Source: Lentzea aerocolonigenes | GTDB taxonomy: Bacteria > Actinomycetota > Actinomycetes > Mycobacteriales > Pseudonocardiaceae | DNA: 64,000 bases | Assembly (NCBI RefSeq): GCF_000974445.1 | Contig: NZ_BBOJ01000018.1 | Span: 62,001-126,000 of the forward strand | Reading direction: 5' to 3' | Shown: piece by piece, positions 53,435 to 61,956 of the stretch | Position numbering within the stretch: position 1 is the first letter of the stretch | Layout: the number at the start of each line of letters is the position of its first letter | Translations under genes and position numbers: made by a program | Notes under the pieces: model-generated | Databases searched by the model: none | Told to the model about the DNA's origin: nothing | The model's input: only the letters and a program-made list of their open reading frames with translations

Positions 53435-53865
53435 GCAAGTGGCACGAGCCGTCCGACAACTGCCTGATCTGCCGCGGCCGGCAGGAGGTCGTCGTCGGCA
53501 TCCGGGAGCGCGGGCCGTACGAGCGGATGCACGACTACACGCGCGTGCTGTTCTGCGCGGCGTGCGACGTCGGCGAGCTCCGGGCGTTCAGCTACGACGA
53601 CTTCGTGGTGTTCGGCGAGGAAGACGACGTCATGGTGTGGTCGGCGGTCCTCGCCTCGGAAGACGTCGGCCGGCTGCGTTCGGGGTTCGCCTGCACGTCC
53701 CCGCTGAACCACGAGTGCCAGTGCGCCCAGCACGTCCGGGCCTACGACACGAGCCTGAGCGCGACCAAGACCCTGCTGCCGGAGTACGGGCCCGCCCGGC
53801 ACAGTCCGGACGGGCGCACCACCGTCACCGTCGAGGTCGTGGACGGGCTGGCGGAGTTCCGCTGA
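53431..53865 (+). CDS. Cys-rich protein of unknown function
   Basis: 144 residues from ATG 53431, coupled to the membrane-protein gene. Two CxxC-type motifs are present near the N-terminus (DNCLICRGRQ, then LFCAACDVGEL), and a third Cys pair later (NHECQCAQHV). This could bind zinc like a rubredoxin-type or zinc-ribbon domain. No named family recognised. The middle acidic region (YDDFVVFGEEDDVMVW) suggests a stable fold. It ends 12 bases before the convergent RidA gene. Confidence 0.65.
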   Translation: MSKWHEPSDNCLICRGRQEVVVGIRERGPYERMHDYTRVLFCAACDVGELRAFSYDDFVVFGEEDDVMVWSAVLASEDVGRLRSGFACTSPLNHECQCAQHVRAYDTSLSATKTLLPEYGPARHSPDGRTTVTVEVVDGLAEFR

Positions 53866-53877
53866 ACCGCCGGTGAA

Positions 53878-54252
53878 TCAGTCGATCACGGCGACCGCTT
53901 CGATCTCGACCAGGTGCTCCGGCACGTCGAGCGCGGCCACACCGATCAACGTGGCAGGAGGCGCCTGCCCCTGCGTCACTCGGGCGATGCCGTCGAGCAG
54001 CTGCGGCATCTTGTCGGGCGTCCAGTCCACGACGTACACGGTCACCTTGACGAGGTCGTGAAGTGTCGCCCCGGCCGCCTTGAGTGCGATGTGGACGTTC
54101 TCGTAGGCCTGCGCGGTCTGGGTGGCTAGGTCCGGCGCGGCGTCCCAAGCGACCTGGCCTGCGACGTAGACCGTCCTGGACCCGCTGGCGACGGCCACCT
54201 GGTGGTAGACGTCGATCTTCGGCAGCTCGTCGGGGTCGATGAAGGTGATCAC
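53878..54252 (-). CDS. RidA/YjgF family protein
   Basis: 124 residues from GTG 54252 (AGGA 7 bases upstream). The RidA fold shows in YVAGQVAWDAAPDLATQTAQ (about 33-52), NVHIALKAAGATLHDLVKVT (about 55-74), VYVVDWTPD and the C-terminal LIGVAALDVPEHLVEIEAVA. RidA hydrolyses reactive enamine/imine intermediates such as 2-aminoacrylate; the classical Arg is not clearly positioned here (the segment GVAAL replaces R-hydrophobic), so the activity may differ. It is divergent from the HxlR regulator, which probably represses it. Confidence 0.85.
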   Translation of the reverse strand: MITFIDPDELPKIDVYHQVAVASGSRTVYVAGQVAWDAAPDLATQTAQAYENVHIALKAAGATLHDLVKVTVYVVDWTPDKMPQLLDGIARVTQGQAPPATLIGVAALDVPEHLVEIEAVAVID

Positions 54253-54349
54253 TGCTCTGTCCTTCGCTCTCTTGTGGTTACTGGCAAACCGTAGGAGAGT
54301 GAACGCTGACCTGGAAGAACGCACTTTTTCGTGAGTGGGGAACCAAAAG

Positions 54350-54712
54350 GTGAGCAAGCAGCTCAGCGGGGATCTGGCGCGGGCGGATTCGTTGGCGCGC
54401 GAGATCTTCTCGGACATCGCGAACAAGTGGGCGCTGCTGATCATCGAGACGATCGGCGACTCCACCAAGCGCTTCACCGAGCTGAAGGTGGAGGTCGACG
54501 GGATCAGCCACAAGATGCTGACGCAGAACCTGCGGCTGCTGGAGCGCAACGGGTTGGTCGTGCGGGTGGTGCATCCGACCGTGCCGCCGCGGGTCGACTA
54601 CACGTTGACCGAGCCCGGGCAGGCGTTGCGGGCGACGGTGGATGCGATGTGTGACTGGACGCAGCGGTATTTGGGGGAGATCGAGGAGGCGCGCAGCCGC
54701 TTCGAGGGCTAG
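54350..54712 (+). CDS. HxlR family transcriptional regulator
   Basis: About 120 residues from GTG 54350 (GGGGA 7 bases upstream); GTG 54335 also in frame. HxlR winged helix: IANKWALLIIETIGDSTKRF (about 22-41), FTELKVEVDGISHKMLTQNL, RLLERNGLVVRVVHPTVPPR (wing), DYTLTEPGQAL. No metal or Cys sensor. It lies divergently about 100 bases from the RidA gene and probably binds in that gap to control it. Confidence 0.88.
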   Translation: MSKQLSGDLARADSLAREIFSDIANKWALLIIETIGDSTKRFTELKVEVDGISHKMLTQNLRLLERNGLVVRVVHPTVPPRVDYTLTEPGQALRATVDAMCDWTQRYLGEIEEARSRFEG

Positions 54713-54717
54713 GCCGA

Positions 54718-55821
54718 TCAGCGGACGCTGTGTTTCTCGAAGAGCGCTTCGAAGGCGTCGAGCACGGCCGGAACGCTGAACTTCGCCGCCGCCGTCCCGT
54801 CGGAGACCGGTGGCTGGTCGCGCAGTGACCGCAACCCCGCGGTGATGGCGGCCGCGTCACCAGGAGGCACGATGAGCCCGAAACCCGTTTCCCGCACAGG
54901 GATGCGCACGCCGGGCAGGTCGCTCGCCAGCACCGGCACCCCCGCGAGCATGGCGACGACCTGCACGATGCCGAACGCCTCGAACGCGTTCACCGACGGA
55001 AGCGCGAACACGTCCAGCGAGGCGTAGAAGTCGCCCAGGTCCTCGTCGGGCACGAACCCGAGCAGCTTGATCCGCGGGTCGCCGTCGATGTGTTCCCGCA
55101 CGCGGGCGATGACACTGCCTCCCGCGACGTTGCCGAAGTCGCCGCCGATCAGCAACCGCGCGGACGGGTCGTTCAACGCGCGGAAGCCGTCGACCAGGTG
55201 CTCGACGCCCTTCTCCTCCACGATCCGGCCGAGGAACCCGACGTGCAGGCCGTCGCCGTCGCGGAACCGCGGTGCGCCTTCCGGAACCGGGCGGCAGGGC
55301 GGCGGCACGGCGGCCATGTGCGGCTGGATCGACGGCCACAGCCTGCTCTCCCGCGCGTAGTCCTCGCTCGTCACCGCGACAGCCGCCGCGCGCCGCATCG
55401 CGAGGCGGCTGGACGCGTCGATCGCCCTGCCCTGAACCGAGTTCACCAGACCGGGCGGGAGGCTGACGTCGCAGTGGTAGGTCACGACGACCGGGCACTT
55501 CGCGAGTGCCGCGACGGGACCGGCCTCGAGCATCGGCAGGTGGAGGTTGAGCACGCGGGCGTTCGCCGATGCCTCCCGCACCATCGCGGTGAACGCCGGG
55601 CTGATCACGCCCTTGCCGAACCGGGCGAGCACCGGCGCACGGCTCACTCGCACGCCGTTGATCGTCTCCTCGTGCGGCAGCAGCGGGTCGTGCCGGGTGG
55701 TGACGATTCGGACGCGTTTCCCGCGCTCGGCGAGCCCCTCCGCGACGTCCCGCGCGAAGTTGGTCAGGCCCGACACGTAGGGCGTGTAGTAGGTCAGGGC
55801 GATGACGAGGTCGTCGAGCAC
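54718..55821 (-). CDS. family-4 glycosyltransferase
   Basis: 367 residues from GTG 55821 (VLDDLVIALTYYTPYVSG) with AGGAG 8 bases upstream. GT-B fold: N-terminal YVSGLTNFARDVAEGLAERG and C-terminal VGFLGRIVEEKGVEHLVDGF (about 218-237), then LLIGGDF and the sugar-nucleotide Glu region PSVNAFEAFGIVQVVAMLAG (about 296-315, ExFGxxxxE-like). Members transfer sugars to glycans or lipids from NDP-sugars. It overlaps the flippase gene by 28 bases in the same operon and lies beside the arabinan cluster, so it may build a lipid-linked oligosaccharide that the flippase exports. Confidence 0.9.
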   Translation of the reverse strand: MLDDLVIALTYYTPYVSGLTNFARDVAEGLAERGKRVRIVTTRHDPLLPHEETINGVRVSRAPVLARFGKGVISPAFTAMVREASANARVLNLHLPMLEAGPVAALAKCPVVVTYHCDVSLPPGLVNSVQGRAIDASSRLAMRRAAAVAVTSEDYARESRLWPSIQPHMAAVPPPCRPVPEGAPRFRDGDGLHVGFLGRIVEEKGVEHLVDGFRALNDPSARLLIGGDFGNVAGGSVIARVREHIDGDPRIKLLGFVPDEDLGDFYASLDVFALPSVNAFEAFGIVQVVAMLAGVPVLASDLPGVRIPVRETGFGLIVPPGDAAAITAGLRSLRDQPPVSDGTAAAKFSVPAVLDAFEALFEKHSVR

Positions 55822-56951
55822 CGTTCGCTCTCCTGTCGTGGGGAAGTGAGCAGCAGGACGCCGGCGAGCCAGCCGACGAGTGATCCGGTGAGGAACGCGA
55901 TCTCCGCGCGCAGCAGCAGGTCCGGGATGAGAGCGAACGTCACCGCCGCCGTCGCGACGCCCGCGAGCCAGCTCCACGCGACCCGGCTGTGCCGAGCGCC
56001 CGCCACGAGCGCCTGCGTGGTGACGATCAACCCGAGGTGGGCGACGACGCCGAGCGCGACCAGCGCCAGGTCCACAGAGGACACGGCGTAGAGAGGGCCG
56101 AACACGAGTCGCACCAGCCACGGGCCGATCGTGAACGCCAGCGCGACGCCGGCAGCACCGATGAGCGCGAGCGCGGCGGCCAGACGTGTCACGACAGCGC
56201 GCTCCGACTTGCCGGTGATCACCGGCAACAGCGCCGTCTGCAGCGGGACCGCGACGAAGAGCGGAACCCTGGCGAGGAGGAAGGCGGCGAGGAACACGCC
56301 GGCCCTGGCACGTTCGTCCGGAGCGGCGACCGCGGTCACCAGCACCGGAATGCCGTTGAGCAGCAGCTGCGCACACACAGATCCGACGAGCAGCGGTGCT
56401 ACCGCGCGCGCGACGTCGCGCACGGGCACCTCACTCTCTCCCTGCCACCAGAGGCCGGCCAGCACGGGCAGGTGGGCGACCGCGACCGCTGCCACGAGCG
56501 TCCACTCGAACTGTGCGCTCGTGGTGGCTCCGAGCCAGCCGGCGAGCAGTGCGAACACCACGCGCAAGGCGGTGTCGACCACCAGCAGGCCGCCGTGCCA
56601 CGCCAGCTTCCCGCTGCCGATCAGCACGCCCCGCACCAGGAACTGCCCCGCGGACAGGAAACACAGCACCACCACGGCCGGGGACACGAACACGGCCAGC
56701 GCGCACTCGACGACCGCCATGGCGAGCGCGACCACGGCGGCCGAACGCAGCGCGCGAGGACCGAGGCGCGCCAGTTCCTGTTCCACCGGAAGGAAAGCAC
56801 CGAACCCGACGAGCAGCGCGATCGACCAGAACGCGCCGAAGTCGCTGTACTCCGCGGGTGAGACGTTGCGCGCGACAACCGCGAGGTAGGCGTTGACCAG
56901 AAGTCCGGACAGGACGACGCACACCCCGACGAAGCTGAGCGCACGGACCAT
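55794..56951 (-). CDS. polysaccharide flippase (MOP superfamily)
   Basis: 385 residues from ATG 56951. About twelve hydrophobic helices (for example ALSFVGVCVVLSGLLVNAYL, LFVAVPLQTALLPVITG, LVALGVVAHLGLIVTTQALV), with the charged KSER cytoplasmic loop in the middle. Layout matches Wzx/MATE-like export proteins of glycan intermediates. It shares an operon with the downstream glycosyltransferase by overlap and is divergent from the Emb-like gene with a 165-base gap holding an inverted repeat. Confidence 0.85.
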   Translation of the reverse strand: MVRALSFVGVCVVLSGLLVNAYLAVVARNVSPAEYSDFGAFWSIALLVGFGAFLPVEQELARLGPRALRSAAVVALAMAVVECALAVFVSPAVVVLCFLSAGQFLVRGVLIGSGKLAWHGGLLVVDTALRVVFALLAGWLGATTSAQFEWTLVAAVAVAHLPVLAGLWWQGESEVPVRDVARAVAPLLVGSVCAQLLLNGIPVLVTAVAAPDERARAGVFLAAFLLARVPLFVAVPLQTALLPVITGKSERAVVTRLAAALALIGAAGVALAFTIGPWLVRLVFGPLYAVSSVDLALVALGVVAHLGLIVTTQALVAGARHSRVAWSWLAGVATAAVTFALIPDLLLRAEIAFLTGSLVGWLAGVLLLTSPRQESERCSTTSSSP

Positions 56952-57014
56952 GGGCGGCACGATATCGGCCACGACTTGGCGATTTTCCCATCGGAAACAC
57001 AAATCCGGGTTATG

Positions 57015-57030
57015 GCAACGCAGACGTTGC
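57015..57030. promoter_or_regulatory. inverted repeat in the flippase-Emb divergent region
   Basis: GCAACG (57015-57020) and CGTTGC (57025-57030) form a 6-bp inverted repeat spaced by 4 bases, about 85 bases upstream of the Emb-like start and 65 from the flippase start. It is a candidate operator for a regulator of both directions; there is no further support. Confidence 0.4.
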
Positions 57031-57116
57031 AAAGCGTGGTTCGCGTGGGCTTCCCGTGTAACGGACGGTGGCTAGCTTCTGACCCCTCGCCCTCCGAAAC
57101 CATAGGACAACGGCGC

Positions 57117-59894
57117 GTGACGACCCAAACGATTCCGTTAGCCCCTGAAGCACCTGCCACGACCATTCGGCCCGGGCCGAGGAGGAGACGGTTGCTGGCC
57201 GTCGCCGTCGTGTCCGGCGCGCTCACCGTGCTGTTGTCGGCGCTGATGCCGCTCGCGCCCGTGACGATCAACGATCCGACCGTCAACTGGCCGGCGGACG
57301 CGTCCGCGCCGCGTTCCACGATGCTCGCGCTCAGCGCCTACCGTCCATTCGAGATGGACGTGAGCTTCGGCTGCGGAACGGTGCGTGCCGCGCAGGCCGC
57401 TGGTGGCGTGGTGTTCGCGACGGTCAACCCTGCCGACTCGGCACGCGGCCTCGTCGTGAAGGCGGAGAACGATCATCTTCGGGTGAGCGGGATCGCCGCG
57501 CTGGACGAGCCGGTGCCTCCCGGCGACTGCAGGTACCAGATCCGCGGCGATCGCGACGGGCTGAGCATTCTGCGCAACGGCACGGAGATCGGCCGGTCCG
57601 CGACCATGCCGGACGTGCACGTGCTGGCGACCTCGATCACCAGCCTGAGCGTTCCCGACCTGTCCGCGCGGATCCGGGTGGACGACCAGTTCAGCACGAG
57701 TCCGGCACCGCTGAAGATCGTGCTGATGGTGCTGCTCGCACTGGCCGCGGCGACCGCGTTCACCTGTCTCGTGCTGCTGGATCGGCGAGTGCACCGCGAG
57801 CCGGGGCGGTTCCGGTTGCGCCTGAGCCTCGTCGACCTGGTCGTGCCCGCGATCATGGTGCTCTGGGTGTTCCTGGCGCCGATGTCCGACGACGACGGCT
57901 ACTACAGCGCGATGGCGAAGAACGTGCCGTTCGAGGGGTATGTCGGCAACTACTACCAGATCCTCAACCAGGGCTTCACGCCGTTCTCCTGGTTCTACTA
58001 CTTCCTGGCCAAGTGGCAGGTCTTCGGCTTCGCCCCGGTGGTTCTGCGCATCCCGGCACTGCTGTTCGGACTCGTGACGTGGTTCGCCGCACGTCGTTAC
58101 GTGTCAGGCAAGTTCAGCGGCAGGTTCAGCGGAGTCGTGCTGGGCGCGGCGTTCCTCGCGTGGTGGCTGCCGCTGGACATGGGGGTGCGGCCCGAGGGCG
58201 TCGTCACCATGTGCGGCATGCTCACGCTGCTGGCCGTGACGATCGCGGTCGAGCGGCAGCGACTCGCGTTGCTCGGCGCGGCCGTGGGTGTCGCGGGCAT
58301 CGGGTTCTTCGCGCACCCCACCGGTTTCACGACGCTGGCGCCACTGCTGGCGGGCCTGCCGTTCGCGTGGAAGCTGCTGACGAAGGACGCGGGCTGGCGC
58401 ACCATCACCGCGAGGACGCTCGCGGTGCTCTCACCCGGCGCGGTCGCGATGATCATGGCGTTCAGCGACGGCACCCTGCGCGACTTCCTGTACGCGCAGG
58501 AGATCTTCAGGAAGATGGCGGGTTCGGAGTCCTGGTACACCGAGTTCGCCCGCTGGATGTTCCTGCTGAACCAGGGCGACGCGATGGCGAACTACGCCAA
58601 GCGGGCGCCGGTGCTCGTGTGCGTCGTCGCGCTGGTCTGGTTCGTCGTGCTGCTCACGGCCGCGCGGGCGCGCCGCATCGAAGTGCCACCGCGGCTCGCA
58701 CTGGCGGGCTGGTCGACGATGTTCGCGTTCTTCCTGCTGTGGTTCACGCCCAGCAAGTGGACACACCACTTCGGCAGTCTCGCCGGCATCGGCTCGGTGT
58801 TCATCGCGTTGATGTTGCTCTGTTCCGTGCCGTTGATCCGTGAACTGACCGCGGACCGCCGCGTGCCGATGCCGGTGCTGCTCGGCGGCATCGTCAGCGT
58901 CGTCGCCATGCTCGGGCTGGCCGGGCACGGCGCCAACAAGTGGCCGTACTCGTGGCACCTCGGGCTGCCCTCCGCGGGCGTGCCACCACACCTGTCGGTG
59001 CTCAAGTTCGACAAGCCGTACTGGTGGCTCCTGCTGCTCGCGGTCGTGGCGTTCGTCCTGTACCGACGGGGCAAGGGTTCCTACGCCCCGGTCATCGCGA
59101 TCCCGATCGTGGTCGTGATGTTCTTCGCGGCCAACATCACCTATCTGGTGGGCGGTTTCGCGGCTGCGACCGTCAGCACGCTGGACACCTGGTCGCCGTG
59201 GGCCGCGAGCGTCCAGGACCCGCTCGCGCGGCGCTGCGTCGCGGCGGACGCGATCGACGTGGCGACACCGCGGCCGCTGACCCCGTTGCGGGACCGCTGG
59301 TTCGCGATCCAGAACGACGAGATCGCGACCGTCGTCACCGGCAAGCCCACGCCGGTCACCTACGAGTACGCGACGTCGAACGCGCAGGTGCTCAGCACCG
59401 GTCAGCTCACCGACAACGTGGACAGCACGCTGCGCCGCACCCTCGTGCTGCCACCGGCACCGGCCGGCGCGACGCAGGTGCGGCTCACCGGCGAGGGAGT
59501 GTTCACCCCGCCCGCCGCGCAGAAGTACCAGCCGCTGCGCGAGTTCCTGCCGCGCGAGTCGGCCGTCGGCGTGGCGTGGCAGATCGCGTTCCTGTTCCCC
59601 TGCCAGCGCCAGCCTCGCATCCAGGACGGCGTGATCGAGCCGATCTCCTACGCCGTGCAGTGGGGTGACACGCCGGCGCTCGGCCTCAGCGACCCGACCT
59701 GGCAACCCGTGCGCGGCGCGCTGTTCGGTGACGTCCTGTCCTCGCAGGAGGTCACCGCGTTGCCGGCGCGACTGCGGGACTTCCCCGGCAACTACCCGAT
59801 CCAGGTGTACCAGACGAAGCCGCTCTACCAGGCCGGTCAGTACACCGTCACCCACCACAGCCAGAACCGCACGGGTTGGGAGGGCATCAGATGA
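57117..59894 (+). CDS. Emb-like arabinosyltransferase
   Basis: 925 residues from GTG 57117 (AGGA 10 bases upstream). A membrane anchor (about 20-45) precedes a periplasmic carbohydrate-binding domain (about 45-205), then about thirteen helices. The catalytic loop has SDDDGYYSAMAKN (Asp at about 258-260), the acidic motif that binds decaprenyl-phosphoryl-arabinose, and the adjacent GYVGNYYQILNQGFTPFSWF is typical of EmbA/B/C. A C-terminal carbohydrate-binding domain (about 700-925) completes the Emb layout. It is shorter than the mycobacterial Embs (about 1100), so a relaxed or single-copy homologue is likely. It is co-transcribed with the PAP2 and UbiA genes (ATGA overlaps), which make its arabinose donor. 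Confidence 0.9.
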   Translation: MTTQTIPLAPEAPATTIRPGPRRRRLLAVAVVSGALTVLLSALMPLAPVTINDPTVNWPADASAPRSTMLALSAYRPFEMDVSFGCGTVRAAQAAGGVVFATVNPADSARGLVVKAENDHLRVSGIAALDEPVPPGDCRYQIRGDRDGLSILRNGTEIGRSATMPDVHVLATSITSLSVPDLSARIRVDDQFSTSPAPLKIVLMVLLALAAATAFTCLVLLDRRVHREPGRFRLRLSLVDLVVPAIMVLWVFLAPMSDDDGYYSAMAKNVPFEGYVGNYYQILNQGFTPFSWFYYFLAKWQVFGFAPVVLRIPALLFGLVTWFAARRYVSGKFSGRFSGVVLGAAFLAWWLPLDMGVRPEGVVTMCGMLTLLAVTIAVERQRLALLGAAVGVAGIGFFAHPTGFTTLAPLLAGLPFAWKLLTKDAGWRTITARTLAVLSPGAVAMIMAFSDGTLRDFLYAQEIFRKMAGSESWYTEFARWMFLLNQGDAMANYAKRAPVLVCVVALVWFVVLLTAARARRIEVPPRLALAGWSTMFAFFLLWFTPSKWTHHFGSLAGIGSVFIALMLLCSVPLIRELTADRRVPMPVLLGGIVSVVAMLGLAGHGANKWPYSWHLGLPSAGVPPHLSVLKFDKPYWWLLLLAVVAFVLYRRGKGSYAPVIAIPIVVVMFFAANITYLVGGFAAATVSTLDTWSPWAASVQDPLARRCVAADAIDVATPRPLTPLRDRWFAIQNDEIATVVTGKPTPVTYEYATSNAQVLSTGQLTDNVDSTLRRTLVLPPAPAGATQVRLTGEGVFTPPAAQKYQPLREFLPRESAVGVAWQIAFLFPCQRQPRIQDGVIEPISYAVQWGDTPALGLSDPTWQPVRGALFGDVLSSQEVTALPARLRDFPGNYPIQVYQTKPLYQAGQYTVTHHSQNRTGWEGIR

Positions 59895-60394
59895 GCGATC
59901 GCGAAGCGGTGGCACTGGTCGCCGTGCAGACGGCGCTCGCGAGAGGACCTGTGGTGCGCGCGGCCCGCGTGCTGTCGTTCTTCGGTGAGCACAGCGGAGG
60001 GTGGCTGGCGCTGGGCGTCGCGGGCGCCGTCCTCGACCGCCGGCGCCGTCCGGAGTGGACGGTCGCGGCTGCTTCCGTGGTGGCCGCGCACGCGGCGTCC
60101 ATCGCGGTGAAGCGCGTGGTTCGCCGCCGGCGTCCGCACCACGCGGACGTCCAGGTGCTGGCGGGAACGCCGAGCAAGCTGAGCTTCCCGTCGTCACACG
60201 CGACCTCCACCACGGCCGCCGCGATCGCCTACGGCGCGCTCACCAACCAGCCGCTGGTGCCGATTCTGGTGCCTCCCATGGCGATCAGCAGGCTGGTGCT
60301 GGGCGTGCACTACCCGACGGACGTGGTGGCCGGCGCCGTGCTGGGTGCCGTGGTGGCACGTGGTGTGCGCCGCATCGTGTGGGGGCGTCGATGA
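59891..60394 (+). CDS. PAP2 phosphatase, decaprenylphosphoryl-5-phosphoribose phosphatase-like
   Basis: 167 residues from ATG 59891, overlapping the Emb-like stop by ATGA. Acid phosphatase signature: KRVVRRRRPHHADVQ (about 77-91), SFPSSHATSTTAAAIA (about 98-113, His catalytic) and SRLVLGVHYPTDVVAG (about 137-152, second His). Several helices. The Mycobacterium tuberculosis equivalent is Rv3807c, which removes the 5-phosphate to make decaprenylphosphoryl-ribose. Order Emb-PAP2-UbiA supports this role. Confidence 0.9.
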   Translation: MSDREAVALVAVQTALARGPVVRAARVLSFFGEHSGGWLALGVAGAVLDRRRRPEWTVAAASVVAAHAASIAVKRVVRRRRPHHADVQVLAGTPSKLSFPSSHATSTTAAAIAYGALTNQPLVPILVPPMAISRLVLGVHYPTDVVAGAVLGAVVARGVRRIVWGRR

Positions 60395-61281
60395 CCGTGG
60401 CGATCGAGACCCGGCAGTCGGTGGTGCGCGGACTGATCAGGACCGCCCGGCCACACCAGTGGGCGAAGAACGTCCTCGTGCTGGCCGCCCCGTTCGCGTC
60501 GAGCAGGATCACGGAAGCGGCCGTGTTGCGCTCGGCCGCGCTGGCGTTCGCGGCGTTCTGCTGCGCGGCCTCGGCGGTGTACCTGATCAACGACGCGAAG
60601 GACGCGGAGGCCGACCGCGCCCACCCGAAGAAGCGCGACCGGCCGATCGCGGCGGGCATCGTGCCCGTGCCACTCGCGTTCGGCACGGCTGGTGTGCTGA
60701 TGGCCGCGTCGCTGGCGATCGGTGAGGTAGCCGGCTGGAAGCTGCTCGTGCTCATGGTCGTCTACCTGGCGGTGCAGCTGGGCTACTGCTTCGGTCTGAA
60801 GCACCAGCCCGTGCTCGAACTGTGCGTGGTCGCCTCAGGTTTCCTGCTGCGCGGCATCGCGGGCGGTCTGGGCGCCGGCATCGTGCCCAGCCAGTGGTTT
60901 CTGCTCGTGACGGCGTTCGGGTCGCTGTTCATCGTGGCGGGCAAGCGGTATGCCGAGATCAAGCTCTTCCACGCCACCGGTGCGGCGATCCGCCACTCGC
61001 TGACCAAGTACTCCGAGACCTACCTGCGGTTCGTCTGGGCCACCTCGGCCGCGGTCATGAACATGACCTACGGCCTGTGGGCGTTCGAGCTGGGGCAGCG
61101 CACCGGTAGCCCGTGGGCCGCCCTCTCGATGGTCCCGTTCGTGATCGCCGTGCTCCGTTACGCCGTCGACGTCGACAGCGGCAAAGCCGGTGCCCCGGAT
61201 GATCTGGCCCGGTCCGATCGCGTCCTGCAGTCCCTTGGTCTCGCCTGGGTGGTCACCGTCGGCCTGGCCATCTACCTGTGA
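60391..61281 (+). CDS. ubiA: decaprenyl-phosphate phosphoribosyltransferase (UbiA superfamily)
   Basis: 296 residues from ATG 60391, overlapping the PAP2 stop by ATGA. The Mg-pyrophosphate motif is YLINDAKDAEADRAHPKKRD (about 64-83, NDxxDxxxD), with the second site SLFIVAGKRYAEIK (about 185). About nine helices. This is the Rv3806c-type enzyme that makes decaprenylphosphoryl-5-phosphoribose from PRPP and decaprenyl phosphate, the first committed step to the arabinose donor. It ends the operon and overlaps the convergent DUF4328 gene by 10 bases. Confidence 0.93.
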   Translation: MTVAIETRQSVVRGLIRTARPHQWAKNVLVLAAPFASSRITEAAVLRSAALAFAAFCCAASAVYLINDAKDAEADRAHPKKRDRPIAAGIVPVPLAFGTAGVLMAASLAIGEVAGWKLLVLMVVYLAVQLGYCFGLKHQPVLELCVVASGFLLRGIAGGLGAGIVPSQWFLLVTAFGSLFIVAGKRYAEIKLFHATGAAIRHSLTKYSETYLRFVWATSAAVMNMTYGLWAFELGQRTGSPWAALSMVPFVIAVLRYAVDVDSGKAGAPDDLARSDRVLQSLGLAWVVTVGLAIYL

Positions 61282-61889
61282 ACGGGAGTGCTTTGGAGTT
61301 CTGATATCTCGCGCACGATTCGAACGGCGAGGACGGCGGCGAGGATGCCCACGACCGCCGAGATGGTGCTGAAGGTCGCGGCGATCAGGAACGAGTCCAT
61401 CGTCAGCCGGCCGTTGACGTAGAACCGGACGTACGCGAAGTCGAAGATCCACATCAGCAGGTACGCCGTCCACCACTTCGAGATCGTCCTGGACGGCGGA
61501 CCGACGGTGCGCCAGATGTCCTCGACGACCTGCTTGGGGTACCAGAGGTTCACGACCGGCACCAACCAGCCCAGCCACACCCAGACGCGGCTGTGGCGGT
61601 GTCCGGTCTCGGGGCTGAGGCGCTCGGCGTTGATGCGCGCGTTGTACACCCACACGAGGAACACGCCGATGGTGACGAGTGTGAGCAGCGTCAGCGGCCA
61701 GTCGACGAGGACGTTGGCCGTGTCGGCGTTCCTGAGGTCGGCGGGTGTCGCGGTGCCGGCCCACAGGTCGCCGGCGGTCGACCAGGTGAACCAGCCCACC
61801 GCCGCCTCGGCGACGTTGCCGAGGGCGGTCAGCCCGATGAGGACGGACGCGGCGAGACCGAGGCCTCGCACCGGTCTGAAGTGCTCCAT
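61272..61889 (-). CDS. DUF4328 membrane protein
   Basis: 205 residues from ATG 61889. Five hydrophobic helices are visible: LAASVLIGLTALGNVAEAAV, LTLLTLVTIGVFLVWVYNAR, VWVWLGWLVPVVNLWYPKQV, WTAYLLMWIFDFAYVRF and the C-terminal STISAVVGILAAVLAVRIVR. The W/P-rich motif WLVPVVNLWYPKQVVEDIWR is typical of actinobacterial DUF4328 proteins. No function is known. It sits beside but not inside the arabinan operon. Confidence 0.85.
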   Translation of the reverse strand: MEHFRPVRGLGLAASVLIGLTALGNVAEAAVGWFTWSTAGDLWAGTATPADLRNADTANVLVDWPLTLLTLVTIGVFLVWVYNARINAERLSPETGHRHSRVWVWLGWLVPVVNLWYPKQVVEDIWRTVGPPSRTISKWWTAYLLMWIFDFAYVRFYVNGRLTMDSFLIAATFSTISAVVGILAAVLAVRIVREISELQSTPVHR

Positions 61890-61921
61890 GCCCGCAAGAC
61901 GCGGGCAGGCGCGGATTTGTT

Positions 61922-61949
61922 GAGTGGCCCGCCGTGCGACGGGCCACTC
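61922..61949. terminator. hairpin terminator downstream of the VOC gene
   Basis: GAGTGGCCCG (61922-61931) and CGGGCCACTC (61940-61949) are a perfect 10-bp stem around an 8-base loop, 7 bases past the VOC stop on the minus strand. Confidence 0.8.
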
Positions 61950-61956
61950 GCGCAAC

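Noticed and set aside
55822-56376. N-terminal extension of the glycosyltransferase frame to 56376
   Set aside because: It lies inside the flippase gene out of frame; GTG 55821 has an AGGAG site and the GT-B fold begins there.
57012-57116. ATG at 57012 as start of the Emb-like protein
   Set aside because: The added peptide is neither a signal nor similar to Emb N-termini, and the inverted repeat at 57015-57030 would fall in the coding region; GTG 57117 with AGGA is better.
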